Part shown: positions 26,748 to 35,071 of the stretch, one piece after another
Layout of the letters: every line of letters starts with the position of its first letter
How positions within the stretch are numbered: position 1 is the first letter of the stretch
Origin: Pseudomaricurvus sp033283175
GTDB lineage: Bacteria > Pseudomonadota > Gammaproteobacteria > Pseudomonadales > Cellvibrionaceae
Assembly: GCA_033283175.1 (NCBI GenBank)
Contig: JAWMQM010000003.1
Location: forward strand, 62,001-126,000
Reading direction: 5' to 3'
Length of the DNA stretch: 64,000 nt
Notes under the pieces: model-generated
What the model saw: only the letters and a program-made list of their open reading frames with translations
Database searches by the model: none
What the model was told of the DNA's origin: nothing
Translations under genes and position numbers: made by a program

Positions 26748-27590
26748 ATGTTTGAATCCGTAATGTCGCCCGAGCTCTGGGCACCGCTGCTGTCGGCTTT
26801 TGCCATGGGCTTGCTGGGAGGAGGGCATTGCGTCGGCATGTGCGGTGGTATCACCGCCGCCCTGAGTTTTGCAGTACCGGCGGAAAAGCGCGTACGCCGT
26901 TGGTCTATCCTGCTTTCTTACAATATCGGACGTATCGCCAGTTATGGGATCATCGGTGCACTGTTTGGCTACCTGGGGCAGCAGTTCGTCTCGGGGCAGG
27001 GGCTCAGTGTCATGCGACTGCTGGCGGGCTTGCTGCTGATTGCCATGGGGCTGTATGTGGCCGATTGGTGGCGTGGGCTTACCCGGCTGGAGAGGTTGGG
27101 CAGTTACCTCTGGCGTTGGCTGCAGCCCCTGGGCAAGCGACTCATGCCGGTCAGCTCGCCATCGCGGGCGCTGCTGCTGGGTGGTGTCTGGGGCTGGTTG
27201 CCCTGTGGACTGGTTTACTCGGCGCTGGCCTATGCCATGGCCCAGGCGCAGGGTATAGCCGCGGCCGGTGTGATGCTGGCGTTTGGTCTCGGCACCCTGC
27301 CGGCTGTGCTGGCGGGCGGGCTGTTTGCCGAGCGTCTGAAGCAGCTGTTGCAGTCCCGCGGTCTGCGGGGAGTGATGGGGGTGTTGATCATCCTTTTTGG
27401 TGCCTGGACACTGTGGTTGACGCTCCAGCACGCCGGTCATGGTCAGCACAGTGATCACAGTGCCCACAGTCAACAGGGTGGCACACCGGAAGCTGCTGGC
27501 TCGACAAATCCCGCTATTGATCATGCTGAGCCGATGGGTGACCCCGGCGGCGAGACCATGGATATGCACGACCACCACCATATGCACTGA
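26748..27590 (+). CDS. TauE/SafE-like membrane protein with metal-binding-type motifs, cbb3-linked
   Basis: 280 residues, about six membrane helices. It carries the GGGHCVGMCGG motif (24-34) of the UreH/TauE-like proteins that commonly follow ccoS. The C-terminal ~55 residues are very His-rich (HAGHGQHSDHSAHS, then MDMHDHHHMH at the end), which suggests metal binding. Given its position right after ccoGHIS, I infer a role in copper or redox handling for the oxidase rather than sulfite export, but this is unproven. Confidence 0.8.
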   Translation: MFESVMSPELWAPLLSAFAMGLLGGGHCVGMCGGITAALSFAVPAEKRVRRWSILLSYNIGRIASYGIIGALFGYLGQQFVSGQGLSVMRLLAGLLLIAMGLYVADWWRGLTRLERLGSYLWRWLQPLGKRLMPVSSPSRALLLGGVWGWLPCGLVYSALAYAMAQAQGIAAAGVMLAFGLGTLPAVLAGGLFAERLKQLLQSRGLRGVMGVLIILFGAWTLWLTLQHAGHGQHSDHSAHSQQGGTPEAAGSTNPAIDHAEPMGDPGGETMDMHDHHHMH

Positions 27591-27639
27591 GCCGCTGTCC
27601 CTCACCGCGGTCGACAGTTAAATCACAGGAGAATTTATC

Positions 27640-28023
27640 ATGCGTCTGTTACACACCATGTTACGTGTCGGTAATCTGGAGGCCTCACTGGCGTTTTATA
27701 CCGAAGTGATGGGGATGCAGCTGCTGCGTCGTAACGATTTCCCTGACGGTCGCTTTACCCTGGCGTTTGTCGGCTACGGTGGCGAGGCGGACAATACCGT
27801 GCTGGAGTTGACCCACAACTGGGACACCGCAAGCTATGACCTCGGCAGTGGCTACGGTCACATCGCCATCGAGGTGGAGGATGTCTATGCCGCGTGTGAC
27901 AAGATCCGCGCTGCCGGTGGCAAGGTGGTGAGAGAGCCCGGTCCGATGATGCACGGCACAACCATATTGGCGTTTGTGGAAGATCCGGATGGTTATCGGG
28001 TGGAATTGTTGGGCGCAAAATAA
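27640..28023 (+). CDS. gloA: Lactoylglutathione lyase (glyoxalase I)
   Basis: 127 residues with AGGAG upstream. The VOC-fold metal ligands are visible: H5 (RLLHTMLRV), the glutamate in VLELTHNW, the histidine in GYGHIAIEVED and the terminal YRVELLG glutamate. The length matches the short nickel/cobalt-type bacterial enzyme. It detoxifies methylglyoxal by forming S-lactoylglutathione. It is probably monocistronic. Confidence 0.93.
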   Translation: MRLLHTMLRVGNLEASLAFYTEVMGMQLLRRNDFPDGRFTLAFVGYGGEADNTVLELTHNWDTASYDLGSGYGHIAIEVEDVYAACDKIRAAGGKVVREPGPMMHGTTILAFVEDPDGYRVELLGAK

Positions 28024-28101
28024 GCAAAGCTCCATTTTTTGAGCTAAATTTTCTAACAGGGTCAAACGCTAGGCCGCAAGGCAGCGGCGCGGAGATGAGA
28101 G

Positions 28102-28626
28102 ATGGCGGAGCAGGTCCCCAGGGAACCCTTGATGAGCGTCGACAGTGTGCTGCCGATCCTGGACAGAATCGCTATCCTCGGCGGCTTGACCGGGGCGCAG
28201 CTGGAGCAGGTGTTCCAGCGCTTGCGTCCCATTAGCTTCGACGCCAATCAGGTGGTCTTCGAAGAGGGTGAAGCCGCCAGCTATATCTATATCGTACTGG
28301 AAGGTGCGGTGAAGCTGGTATTCGATGTCTATGGTGAAGCACACCTGAAAGCGGTACTGACACCGGGCAACTGCTTTGGTGAAACTTCCCTGATTGGTAT
28401 TCAGCCTCACTCGGTGACCGCCATTACCCGTGAACCTACCGAACTGTTGGTGCTCTCAGGCGATGCCCTTAATGAGCTGCTGCAGGAGGACAAGGAGTTG
28501 TTCTCCATGCTGGTGCTGAATATCGCGCGGGAAAGCTGCCGGCGTCTGTTCAAAACCAATGAGCAGCTGCGCACCTGTCTCAGTCATTGCCCCTCGTCGG
28601 TCGCCGACGGCATTCTCGCCTACTGA
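28102..28626 (+). CDS. Stand-alone cyclic-nucleotide-binding (Crp-type) domain protein
   Basis: 174 residues. Residues ~20-140 form a cNMP-type beta-roll (ISFDANQVVFEEGEAASYIY, LEGAVKLVF, GNCFGETSLIG, SVTAITREPTELLVL). A C-terminal helix follows, but no helix-turn-helix is seen before the stop. Crp/Fnr regulators are normally ~220 residues or more, so this is either a sensor without DNA binding or a partner protein. The phosphate-binding region (FGETSLIG) resembles the ligand cassette, but the usual arginine is not obvious. Start chosen for its GGAGATGAGAG site. Confidence 0.8.
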   Translation: MAEQVPREPLMSVDSVLPILDRIAILGGLTGAQLEQVFQRLRPISFDANQVVFEEGEAASYIYIVLEGAVKLVFDVYGEAHLKAVLTPGNCFGETSLIGIQPHSVTAITREPTELLVLSGDALNELLQEDKELFSMLVLNIARESCRRLFKTNEQLRTCLSHCPSSVADGILAY

Positions 28627-28814
28627 CACTCCTGCAACGCTGCTGCGACAGAGGGCGGCGTGCGCCTTCTGTGGGTGAGGGATTGCCCCGGCAGAGTGCA
28701 TCTGCCACTGATACCCCCGGATTTGTCGAAGTTTTGAGCAGCAAATTTGGAGGCCGTGACGCCATCTGCTAGTATCCGCCCCCTTTGTTAAGCCTGTTTT
28801 TCCCTGGAAGTCCA

Positions 28815-30380
28815 ATGTTCAAGCTGATCACGTCCAATCAATACAACATCAAAAATGATGTTCTCTCCGGTATCACAGTGGCGCTGGCGCTGGTCCCTGA
28901 GGCCGTAGCTTTTGCGTTTGTAGCCGGAGTCGAGCCCATGGTGGGGCTCTACGCCGCCTTTATGATGGGGTTGCTGACCAGCGTTTTCGGTGGCCGCCCG
29001 GGGATGATCTCCGGAGCGACCGGTGCCACGGCGGTGGTGATGGTGGCGCTGGTGGCGCAACACGGTGTGCAGTACCTGTTTGCCACGGTGGTGCTGGCGG
29101 GCGTGCTGCAAATTACCGCCGGGATTTTCAAGCTGGGTAAATTCATTCGTATGGTGCCGCATCCGGTGATGCTGGGCTTTGTGAACGGTCTGGCGATTGT
29201 GATTTTCCTGGCGCAGCTGGGGCAGTTCAAGATCGAGGTGGCCGACGGTGAGCAGGCGTGGATGCAGGGTGAAATGCTCTACACCATGGGGGGGCTGATA
29301 TTTGCCACCATGCTGATCATGCACTTCCTGCCCAAAATCACCAATGCGGTGCCGGCGGGTCTGGTGGCTATTGTGGCTATTACCCTGGCGGTGGTTGCCT
29401 CCGATATGGAAGCGCGGACAGTGATCGATTATGTGCGCGACATGTTGCCGGCTGAGCAGGCGGCGACCGCTACCCTCAAAGGGGAGTTGCCCTCGTTTGC
29501 CATTCCGCAGGTGCCGTTTAACCTCGATACCCTGCTGATCATCCTGCCCTACGCCAGCATCATTGCTGCTGTGGGCCTGATTGAGTCCCTGCTGACCCTG
29601 ACCGTAATCGATGAGCTCACCGGCACCCGTGGCCGCGGCAATCGCGAGTGCATTGGCCAGGGTATCGCCAACACCACCAACGGTTTCTTTGGTGGTATGG
29701 GCGGTTGCGCCATGATTGGCCAGTCGATGATTAACATTAATTCAGGCGGTCGCGGGCGTCTGTCCGGCATCACTGCTGCCCTGGTGCTGCTGGGCTTTAT
29801 CCTGTTTGGTGCCGAGTACATCGAGATGATTCCCCTGGGGGTGCTGGTGGGTATCATGTTTATGGTGGTGCTGGGGACATTTGAGTGGTCCTCATTCCGC
29901 ATCATGCGCAAGGTGCCGTTCACAGATGCCTTTGTCATTGTGCTGGTCTCGGCCGTGACCGTAGCGTTCGACCTGGCCATTGCGGTACTGGTGGGTGTGA
30001 TCGTGTCGGCGCTGGTATTTGCCTGGAAACACGCCCAGCACATTCTGGTGGATACCTACATCGATGAGCGCGGCTACAAGGTTTATGACCTGCGTGGCCC
30101 GGTTTTCTTTGGTTCGGTCGCCAACTTCAAGGAGTTATTCGATCCCGCGGCTGACCCGGAGCATGTGGTGATAGAGTTCAAACGCTCCCGCATCAGCGAC
30201 GCTTCCGGTATTGAAGCGGTGGATGGCCTGGCGGAGAAGTACAAGGCGCTGGGCAAGACCCTGCACCTGCGTCACCTGAGCCCCGAGTGTCGCCAGCTGC
30301 TTAAGCGCGCCGGTGACCTCTGCGAGGTGAATGTGGTGGAGGATCCCAACTACCGCGTGGTCTCCGACGAGCTGGGCTAA
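28815..30380 (+). CDS. SulP-family anion transporter with STAS domain
   Basis: 521 residues from the ATG at 28815; a longer frame of 10 residues is open upstream. The N-terminal domain (SGITVALALVPEAVAFAFVAG) begins the SulP/SLC26 core of ~12-14 helices. The cytoplasmic C-terminal STAS domain starts near 420 and has ISDASGIEAVD around its conserved serine. Bacterial members carry sulfate, bicarbonate or dicarboxylates; this one could be of the bicarbonate type but that cannot be settled here. It is followed by a strong hairpin. Confidence 0.9.
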   Translation: MFKLITSNQYNIKNDVLSGITVALALVPEAVAFAFVAGVEPMVGLYAAFMMGLLTSVFGGRPGMISGATGATAVVMVALVAQHGVQYLFATVVLAGVLQITAGIFKLGKFIRMVPHPVMLGFVNGLAIVIFLAQLGQFKIEVADGEQAWMQGEMLYTMGGLIFATMLIMHFLPKITNAVPAGLVAIVAITLAVVASDMEARTVIDYVRDMLPAEQAATATLKGELPSFAIPQVPFNLDTLLIILPYASIIAAVGLIESLLTLTVIDELTGTRGRGNRECIGQGIANTTNGFFGGMGGCAMIGQSMININSGGRGRLSGITAALVLLGFILFGAEYIEMIPLGVLVGIMFMVVLGTFEWSSFRIMRKVPFTDAFVIVLVSAVTVAFDLAIAVLVGVIVSALVFAWKHAQHILVDTYIDERGYKVYDLRGPVFFGSVANFKELFDPAADPEHVVIEFKRSRISDASGIEAVDGLAEKYKALGKTLHLRHLSPECRQLLKRAGDLCEVNVVEDPNYRVVSDELG

Positions 30381-30402
30381 GACGCCACCGCGACATGGGT
30401 TC

Positions 30403-30422
30403 CCGGGGGCTGAAGCCCCCGG
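30403..30422 (+). other. Strong hairpin after the SulP gene
   Basis: CCGGGGGCT (30403-30411) is complementary to AGCCCCCGG (30414-30422) nearly back to back, 22 bases after the SulP stop. No T run follows; a non-canonical terminator is the simplest reading. Confidence 0.45.
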
Positions 30423-30500
30423 CAGTAGGGCGTTCTCTGGATTGCCGGTGCAGTTGCTGCGATTACAGGGCAGATAAAACCGTCTGATTTGCCGTTTGAT

Positions 30501-30578
30501 TAGGATGGGAATTTCGTTATAGGCGGTTATATGCCTTTAATTTGTTATTTTATCCTACTATCCCTTTTTATTTAGGAT
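30501..30578. repeat. Three TAGGAT/ATCCTA elements upstream of the leuA promoter
   Basis: TAGGAT occurs at 30501-30506 and 30573-30578, and its complement ATCCTA at 30552-30557. The last two face each other across an AT-rich tract ending 5 bases before the -35. They could form an operator or part of an UP-element region; no known regulator motif was recognised. Confidence 0.35.
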
Positions 30579-30583
30579 GAGCA

Positions 30584-30612
30584 TTGATTGCGGGGGTGTG
30601 GCTGGCTATAGT
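30584..30612 (+). promoter_or_regulatory. Sigma-70-type promoter of leuA
   Basis: TTGATT (30584-30589) and TATAGT (30607-30612) are separated by 17 bases, predicting a start near 30619 and a leader of about 234 bases before leuA. An AT-rich tract lies immediately upstream. Confidence 0.65.
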
Positions 30613-30657
30613 GGGCCCCATTGATCCTGTGGATAAACCCGTTTCCGGATAACCACC

Positions 30658-30756
30658 ATGAGCGCCTTCTGCCAACATTCCCAGCTTTTGAGCCGTCCTT
30701 CCGGGCTGGCCGTGAGCCTGTTGTGCGCGCTGCTACGACTGCCTCGGGCAGTGTAG
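30658..30756 (+). CDS. Leucine-rich leader peptide (candidate LeuL-type attenuator)
   Basis: A 32-codon frame starts with ATG about 39 bases after the predicted transcription start and ends with TAG. Eight of its 32 residues are leucine, clustered in pairs (SLLCALLRL near the end). It lies 97 bases upstream of leuA, whose homologues in enterics are controlled by leucine-codon attenuation. The ribosome-binding site is weak (CGGA) and I could not draw a clean downstream terminator, although TTTTT occurs at 30806-30810 and a GCAGCG-TCAG-CGCTGC hairpin at 30820-30837. Function is therefore inferred. Confidence 0.5.
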   Translation: MSAFCQHSQLLSRPSGLAVSLLCALLRLPRAV

Positions 30757-30852
30757 ATATCTCCCGGGCCGTCTGCGCCCATACCGATCGAACACCGAAT
30801 ACCCCTTTTTAAATTTGCCGGCAGCGTCAGCGCTGCTGCCTGAGAGGCCATT

Positions 30853-32397
30853 ATGAGCAAGGACAGATTGATTATTTTTGATACCACCTTACGCGACGGT
30901 GAGCAGAGCCCCGGTGCGTCCATGACTCGCGACGAGAAGGTGCGTATTGCCAGGATGCTGGAAAAAATGCGCGTTGACGTGATCGAGGCCGGCTTTGCCA
31001 TCGCCAGCCCCGGTGACTTCGAGGCGGTGAAAGCCGTAGCCGAGTCCGTCAAGGATTCCACCGTTGCCAGTCTCGCCCGCGCCGTGCGCCCGGATATCGA
31101 GCGCGCCGGTGAAGCCTTGCGCAACGCCAACTCCGGTCGTATTCACACCTTTATCGCCACCTCCCCCATCCACATGAAGTACAAGTTACAGATGGAGCCG
31201 GAGAAGGTGCTGGAGCAGGCGGTGGCCGCCGTCAAGATGGCCCGCAACCTCTGTGACGATGTGGAGTTCTCGCTGGAGGACGGCAGCCGCAGTGAGCCGG
31301 AGTTTATGTATCGCATCATTGAAGCGGTGATTAATGCCGGTGCCCGCACCATCAATATTCCGGACACGGTCGGCTATGGTACTCCGGAAGAGTACGGCGG
31401 CATGTTCCGTCGCGTGATCGAGAGTGTGCCCAACTCCGATAAGGCCATCTTCTCTACCCACTGTCACAATGACCTCGGTTTGGCGGTAGCCAACTCGCTG
31501 GCGGCGGTGATGAACGGTGTGCGCCAGGTGGAATGTACCATTAACGGTCTGGGTGAGCGGGCCGGTAATGCGTCGCTGGAAGAGATTGTGATGGCAGTAA
31601 ATACCCGTCACGACTTCTACCCGGTGACCACGGGTATTGATCCTGTGCATATCGTGCCGACTTCGCGCCTGGTCTCCACCGTCACCGGCTTCCCGGTGCA
31701 GCCTAACAAGGCCATCGTTGGTGCCAATGCGTTTGCACACGAGTCCGGTATTCACCAGGACGGCGTGCTCAAGCACCGTGAGACCTACGAGATCATGAAG
31801 GCCGAGGACGTGGGCTGGAATGCCAACAAGCTGGTGTTGGGCAAGCACTCCGGTCGCGCTGCCGTGCGCGCCCGTTTTGAGGAGCTGGGCATCACCTTTG
31901 ATACCCCCGAAGCCCTGAATGAAGCCTTTGCCCGCTTCAAGGATCTGGCTGACAAGAAGCACGAGATCTTTGATGAGGATCTGCAGACCCTGGTATCCGA
32001 TGTGGAGCAGGAGCACCGCGAGGAGATCTACACCTTTAAAGGACTGGAAGTCTCCTGCAAAACCGGCCAGAAGCCAAAGGCGACCCTGAGCTTTACCCGT
32101 CGCGGCGAAGTAGTAGTGGCTGAGTCTGAAGGCAGCGGCCCGGTAGATGCGGCGTTCAAGGCGATTGAGTCGGTGGTGGACAGTGGCACTGAGCTGGCGC
32201 TCTACTCGGTTAATGCGATCACCGCAGGCACCGAGGCGCAGGGCGATGTGACCGTACGCCTCTCCCGCAACGGCTCCATCGTCAATGGTGTGGGTGCGGA
32301 CACCGACATTATCGCCGCGTCGGCCAAGGCCTATCTGGATGCACTCAATCTGTTAGAATCCGGCAACAGAGCCCATCCGCAACGGGATGGCGTTTGA
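30853..32397 (+). CDS. leuA: 2-isopropylmalate synthase
   Basis: 514 residues. The catalytic N-terminus reads FDTTLRDGEQSPGASMT. The HCHNDLGLAVANSL metal-binding segment and GLGERAGNASLEE follow, and the C-terminal ~120 residues form the LeuA dimer/regulatory domain that binds leucine. It condenses acetyl-CoA and 2-oxoisovalerate as the first step of leucine synthesis and is normally feedback-inhibited by leucine. A leucine-rich leader peptide precedes it; no other leu gene is adjacent. Confidence 0.96.
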   Translation: MSKDRLIIFDTTLRDGEQSPGASMTRDEKVRIARMLEKMRVDVIEAGFAIASPGDFEAVKAVAESVKDSTVASLARAVRPDIERAGEALRNANSGRIHTFIATSPIHMKYKLQMEPEKVLEQAVAAVKMARNLCDDVEFSLEDGSRSEPEFMYRIIEAVINAGARTINIPDTVGYGTPEEYGGMFRRVIESVPNSDKAIFSTHCHNDLGLAVANSLAAVMNGVRQVECTINGLGERAGNASLEEIVMAVNTRHDFYPVTTGIDPVHIVPTSRLVSTVTGFPVQPNKAIVGANAFAHESGIHQDGVLKHRETYEIMKAEDVGWNANKLVLGKHSGRAAVRARFEELGITFDTPEALNEAFARFKDLADKKHEIFDEDLQTLVSDVEQEHREEIYTFKGLEVSCKTGQKPKATLSFTRRGEVVVAESEGSGPVDAAFKAIESVVDSGTELALYSVNAITAGTEAQGDVTVRLSRNGSIVNGVGADTDIIAASAKAYLDALNLLESGNRAHPQRDGV

Positions 32398-32464
32398 TCC
32401 GGTTCTCTGAACTATCACCCCTGATCCCGGGCTCCGCCCGGGGTCATCTTGACAGCGATGGCCA

Positions 32465-33259
32465 ATGAACGAATTGCAGCGCATGCAGTACCTGGAGGCG
32501 ATGGGCATAGACAGCTATATGCCCCGGCGACAGCTATTGCTGGGCCCGGCAATACGTCAGTGCCAGCCGGTGCTTCCGGCGCAGCCGGCAGCTGTCAGTG
32601 GTGGTGACATTACGCCTGTGGCACCCGTACCCGGGAGTCCAGGTGAGGTCGCAGTACCGGCCGGCAAAACCGGCGCGGGTGCTGTTTCGGTGGCTGATAT
32701 CCTCGGCCAGCCAACGACTGTTGTCACCCCGAAACCGGCACCCGCGGAGGCGCTTAAGCCAGCGCCAGAAGCCGCAGTGGTGCCGCGCTTCGCTCTCAGC
32801 CTGTGGCGGGTTACCGATACGTTATTGGTGGTGGACAGTCGTCACGCTGAACTGGCTTTACCCACTGAAGCGCTGCTGCTCAATATGCTCAATGCATTGG
32901 GATTGCAGTTGCGCGGCCTGCCACGGGCCGAGATCCTGCGCTGGCCCATGGTGGAGAATCACTTCACCCGCCAGGGCGAAGCGGAAGCCCGCGAAGCCCT
33001 GCGTGCCATGCTGGAAGCCATGCAGGAAGAGCAGCCGGTCTCCCGGTTGCTGCTGATGGGGCCGGAAGCCTGCCACTACCTGGCGGATGACCCCTGCGCC
33101 AGTGCCGACGAAAGCCTGGGGGCCATGCAGGGCAAGGCGGTTGCCGCCGCAGGCCTTGGTTCCTGTGCCGTGGTGCTGCCATCGTTGACGCAGATGTTGC
33201 AGGCCCCCACCCTTAAGGCGGTGGCGTGGCAGGCGCTGCAGCCTTTTCGCCTGCGTTGA
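32465..33259 (+). CDS. holD: Probable DNA polymerase III psi subunit (divergent HolD)
   Basis: 264 residues. The N-terminus (MQYLEAMGIDSYMPRR) resembles the chi-binding peptide of E. coli psi (QLQQLGITQWSLRR). A proline/alanine-rich linker of ~75 residues follows, then a globular domain from ~115 ending in SLTQMLQAPTLKAVAWQAL, which lines up with the psi C-terminus (ALTDLRANPTARAALWQQ). rimI follows 12 bases later; holD-rimI is the E. coli order, and in Pseudomonas the cryptic psi was found beside rimI. It would link the clamp loader to chi and SSB. The assignment rests on short similarities plus context. Confidence 0.65.
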   Translation: MNELQRMQYLEAMGIDSYMPRRQLLLGPAIRQCQPVLPAQPAAVSGGDITPVAPVPGSPGEVAVPAGKTGAGAVSVADILGQPTTVVTPKPAPAEALKPAPEAAVVPRFALSLWRVTDTLLVVDSRHAELALPTEALLLNMLNALGLQLRGLPRAEILRWPMVENHFTRQGEAEAREALRAMLEAMQEEQPVSRLLLMGPEACHYLADDPCASADESLGAMQGKAVAAAGLGSCAVVLPSLTQMLQAPTLKAVAWQALQPFRLR

Positions 33260-33271
33260 TGCGACTTTTCC

Positions 33272-33766
33272 GTGTCCAGCTGGTTTAGCACCCCGCAAAC
33301 AGTCTCGGACCGCCGTGGTCGCTCACTGATCCTCTCTGTGGTTGGCCCGGGCGAGACTGAAGCCCTCTATCCCCTGGAGCTGGCGGCGCATTCGCACCCT
33401 ATGCCGAAATCCACCTTGCTGAATAACCTTGAGCGTTACCGCTGTGCCGGTTTGCGCGAGGGTGAGCGCTGGCTCGCCTTTGCGTTGGTGACGGTGGTGG
33501 TAGGTGAGGCTGAGTTGCTGGATATTGTGGTGGATCCGGACGAGCAGGGGCAGGGCGTTGGGCGCCTGCTGCTGGAAGCGGTGCTTGACCAGCTGCAGGG
33601 ACAGGCGGAGCGCATGTTCCTGGAGGTGCGGGAATCCAATGACAGCGCCATAGGTCTCTACAGTGCCCTGGGCTTTGTGGAGGTCGGGGTGCGGCACGGC
33701 TACTACCCGGCAGCGAAAGGTCGCGAAGATGCCATATTAATGGCGCTGGAGCTGGACTGGCGCTGA
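33272..33766 (+). CDS. rimI: Ribosomal-protein S18 alanine N-acetyltransferase
   Basis: 164 residues from a GTG start 12 bases after holD. GNAT motifs fit RimI: LLDIVVDPDEQGQGVGRLLL (acetyl-CoA loop), LEVRESNDSAIGLYSALGFVEVGVRHGYY and the terminal EDAILMALEL. RimI acetylates the N-terminal alanine of ribosomal protein S18. Pairing with the psi-like gene supports the identification over other GNAT functions. Confidence 0.88.
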   Translation: MSSWFSTPQTVSDRRGRSLILSVVGPGETEALYPLELAAHSHPMPKSTLLNNLERYRCAGLREGERWLAFALVTVVVGEAELLDIVVDPDEQGQGVGRLLLEAVLDQLQGQAERMFLEVRESNDSAIGLYSALGFVEVGVRHGYYPAAKGREDAILMALELDWR

Positions 33767-33831
33767 TCGCCGGTCAGAGTGAGTCAGGCAAGTACTGCGA
33801 CACCGGTGAGCCGGCGCCGCAGGGGGCGGAA

Positions 33832-34644
33832 TCAGTCCGCCAGCAGCTCGGCGTAGAGCCCGGTGACGATATTCATACTGCGCAGCATGGCGTCGGTGGT
33901 GCCGGTTACTACGTGGATAAGGCGGGCGCCCGAGAGGCTCATGGCGCCTTCGAAGCCGCGCATGGCGTAATTGAATTGCCCTTTTACCTTGACCAGCTGG
34001 GTATCGATCTCGGCGGTGTTAACGCCGCTTTCACTCAGGTAGGAAAGTACATTTTCGTACTCGGCAAGGTCCTCAAACAGAAGCTCCTGCACATCGCGGT
34101 TGCCCACGTGCCAGTGGGCCGCGAGAAAGTTCTTGGCTATGCGCTGTGACAACATGCGCTGGCGGCCGGAAATATTGATGATCTCGGCTTTTTGGGTGCC
34201 GGATACCTTTTCCAATTGCATCACGTAGTGGTGGGCCTTGGCCAGGATGTCATTGCTCTCTGCCAGCAACAGCTCTCCGTTGGCTTTGGTGATCGGGCCG
34301 GTGGCCAGCGCGCGGTAACTTTTCCAGGCGGACTCCACGTCGGCAATTTCCCGGGACAGCCCCTGGGCCGGGGCATAGTTTTTCAGGTCCTGCAGATTAT
34401 GTTCAAACTCATTGACCGAGCGCTGCAGTTGGGTAACGCCGCGCTCCGACTCCGGATTCAGCCCTATAAGGAAGTAGGACTGGGCAATGCGCTGCGACAG
34501 CATCCGTTGTCGGCCGGCAATGTTGATGGCTTCGCCCATGGTGGCAATGACGGCATGGGCGCCGGTGCTGTAGCCGAGCACGGTCGCCATGGTAAGGCAC
34601 AGCATGGTTGCCTGAATGGTGGAGCGATAGATCGCGTGCAGCAT
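33832..34644 (-). CDS. Secreted protein with two PilJ/NarX-like sensor domains
   Basis: 270 residues from the ATG at 34644, which has AAGGAG upstream; a longer frame lacks a signal. Residues 1-31 are a signal peptide ending TGAHA. Two copies of a PilJ-type (PF13675-like) domain follow, each opening with nearly the same motif: INIAGRQRMLSQRIA (40-54) and INISGRQRMLSQRIA (156-170). This resembles the P-box of the nitrate sensors NarX/NarQ. No membrane helix or output domain follows, so it should be a soluble periplasmic protein. A sigma-54 promoter precedes it and nitrate-type transport genes lie nearby; a nitrate-binding role is inferred. Confidence 0.8.
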   Translation of the reverse strand: MLHAIYRSTIQATMLCLTMATVLGYSTGAHAVIATMGEAINIAGRQRMLSQRIAQSYFLIGLNPESERGVTQLQRSVNEFEHNLQDLKNYAPAQGLSREIADVESAWKSYRALATGPITKANGELLLAESNDILAKAHHYVMQLEKVSGTQKAEIINISGRQRMLSQRIAKNFLAAHWHVGNRDVQELLFEDLAEYENVLSYLSESGVNTAEIDTQLVKVKGQFNYAMRGFEGAMSLSGARLIHVVTGTTDAMLRSMNIVTGLYAELLAD

Positions 34645-34762
34645 AAATGACTTCTCCTTAGGTACATCTGTTGAGTGCATCTGCCTGGTGGAGGCGAGAA
34701 CCTTCCGTTGATGATCCTCTATGGTGCAAAAAACACCGATTCCAGAGGGGTTGCTGGCTAGC

Positions 34763-34779
34763 AGCAATTAGCTTGCCAA
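34763..34779 (-). promoter_or_regulatory. Sigma-54 promoter for the PilJ-domain gene
   Basis: On the minus strand TTGGCAAGCTAATTGCT differs from the YTGGCACGN4TTGCW consensus at one position, with GG and GC exactly 12 bases apart. Transcription would start near 34752, 108 bases before the ATG. Two GGTGC half-sites at 34808 and 34829 lie upstream, 21 bases apart, and a better NtrC-like TGATCCTCTATGGTGCA (34711-34727) is just downstream. Confidence 0.78.
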
Positions 34780-35071
34780 AAATACCCTGCCTGGATTGTG
34801 TTCTTTCGGTGCGAGAGTGGTGGATTTTGGTGCTTGAGCCTGTGGTGGCCCGCCTGGGCCGCAAATAGGCGTGTCGACACAGTGGAAAGCGTGCATATTA
34901 GAGGGGGCTTGGCCGGTTGGTGTGAGCGGTTCAGTGGGCAGGACTGCGTGGTATGATCATTGCGCGTGCACTACGTCGGTTGGCCGTGGCTGTGGCAATT
35001 GGGGGGATTGGGGTTGCGTTGCGCTACCGCAGTCGGTTGCTGGCAAGTTGATTACGCAGGGGGGTAGCGGT
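34780..35071. other. Intergenic region upstream of the NIT-domain gene
   Basis: The plus-strand frame is open from 34871 without a stop, but it lacks conserved features and the ATG at 35072 directly precedes a membrane helix, so it is treated as non-coding. TGCACT at 34967-34972 is a lone NtrC-type half-site. No sigma-54 element with correct GG/GC spacing was found on the plus strand. Confidence 0.4.

Noticed and set aside
28023..28060. Possible terminator after gloA (AGCTC-CATTTTTT-GAGCT)
   Set aside because: Only five base pairs and a poor T run; too weak to call.
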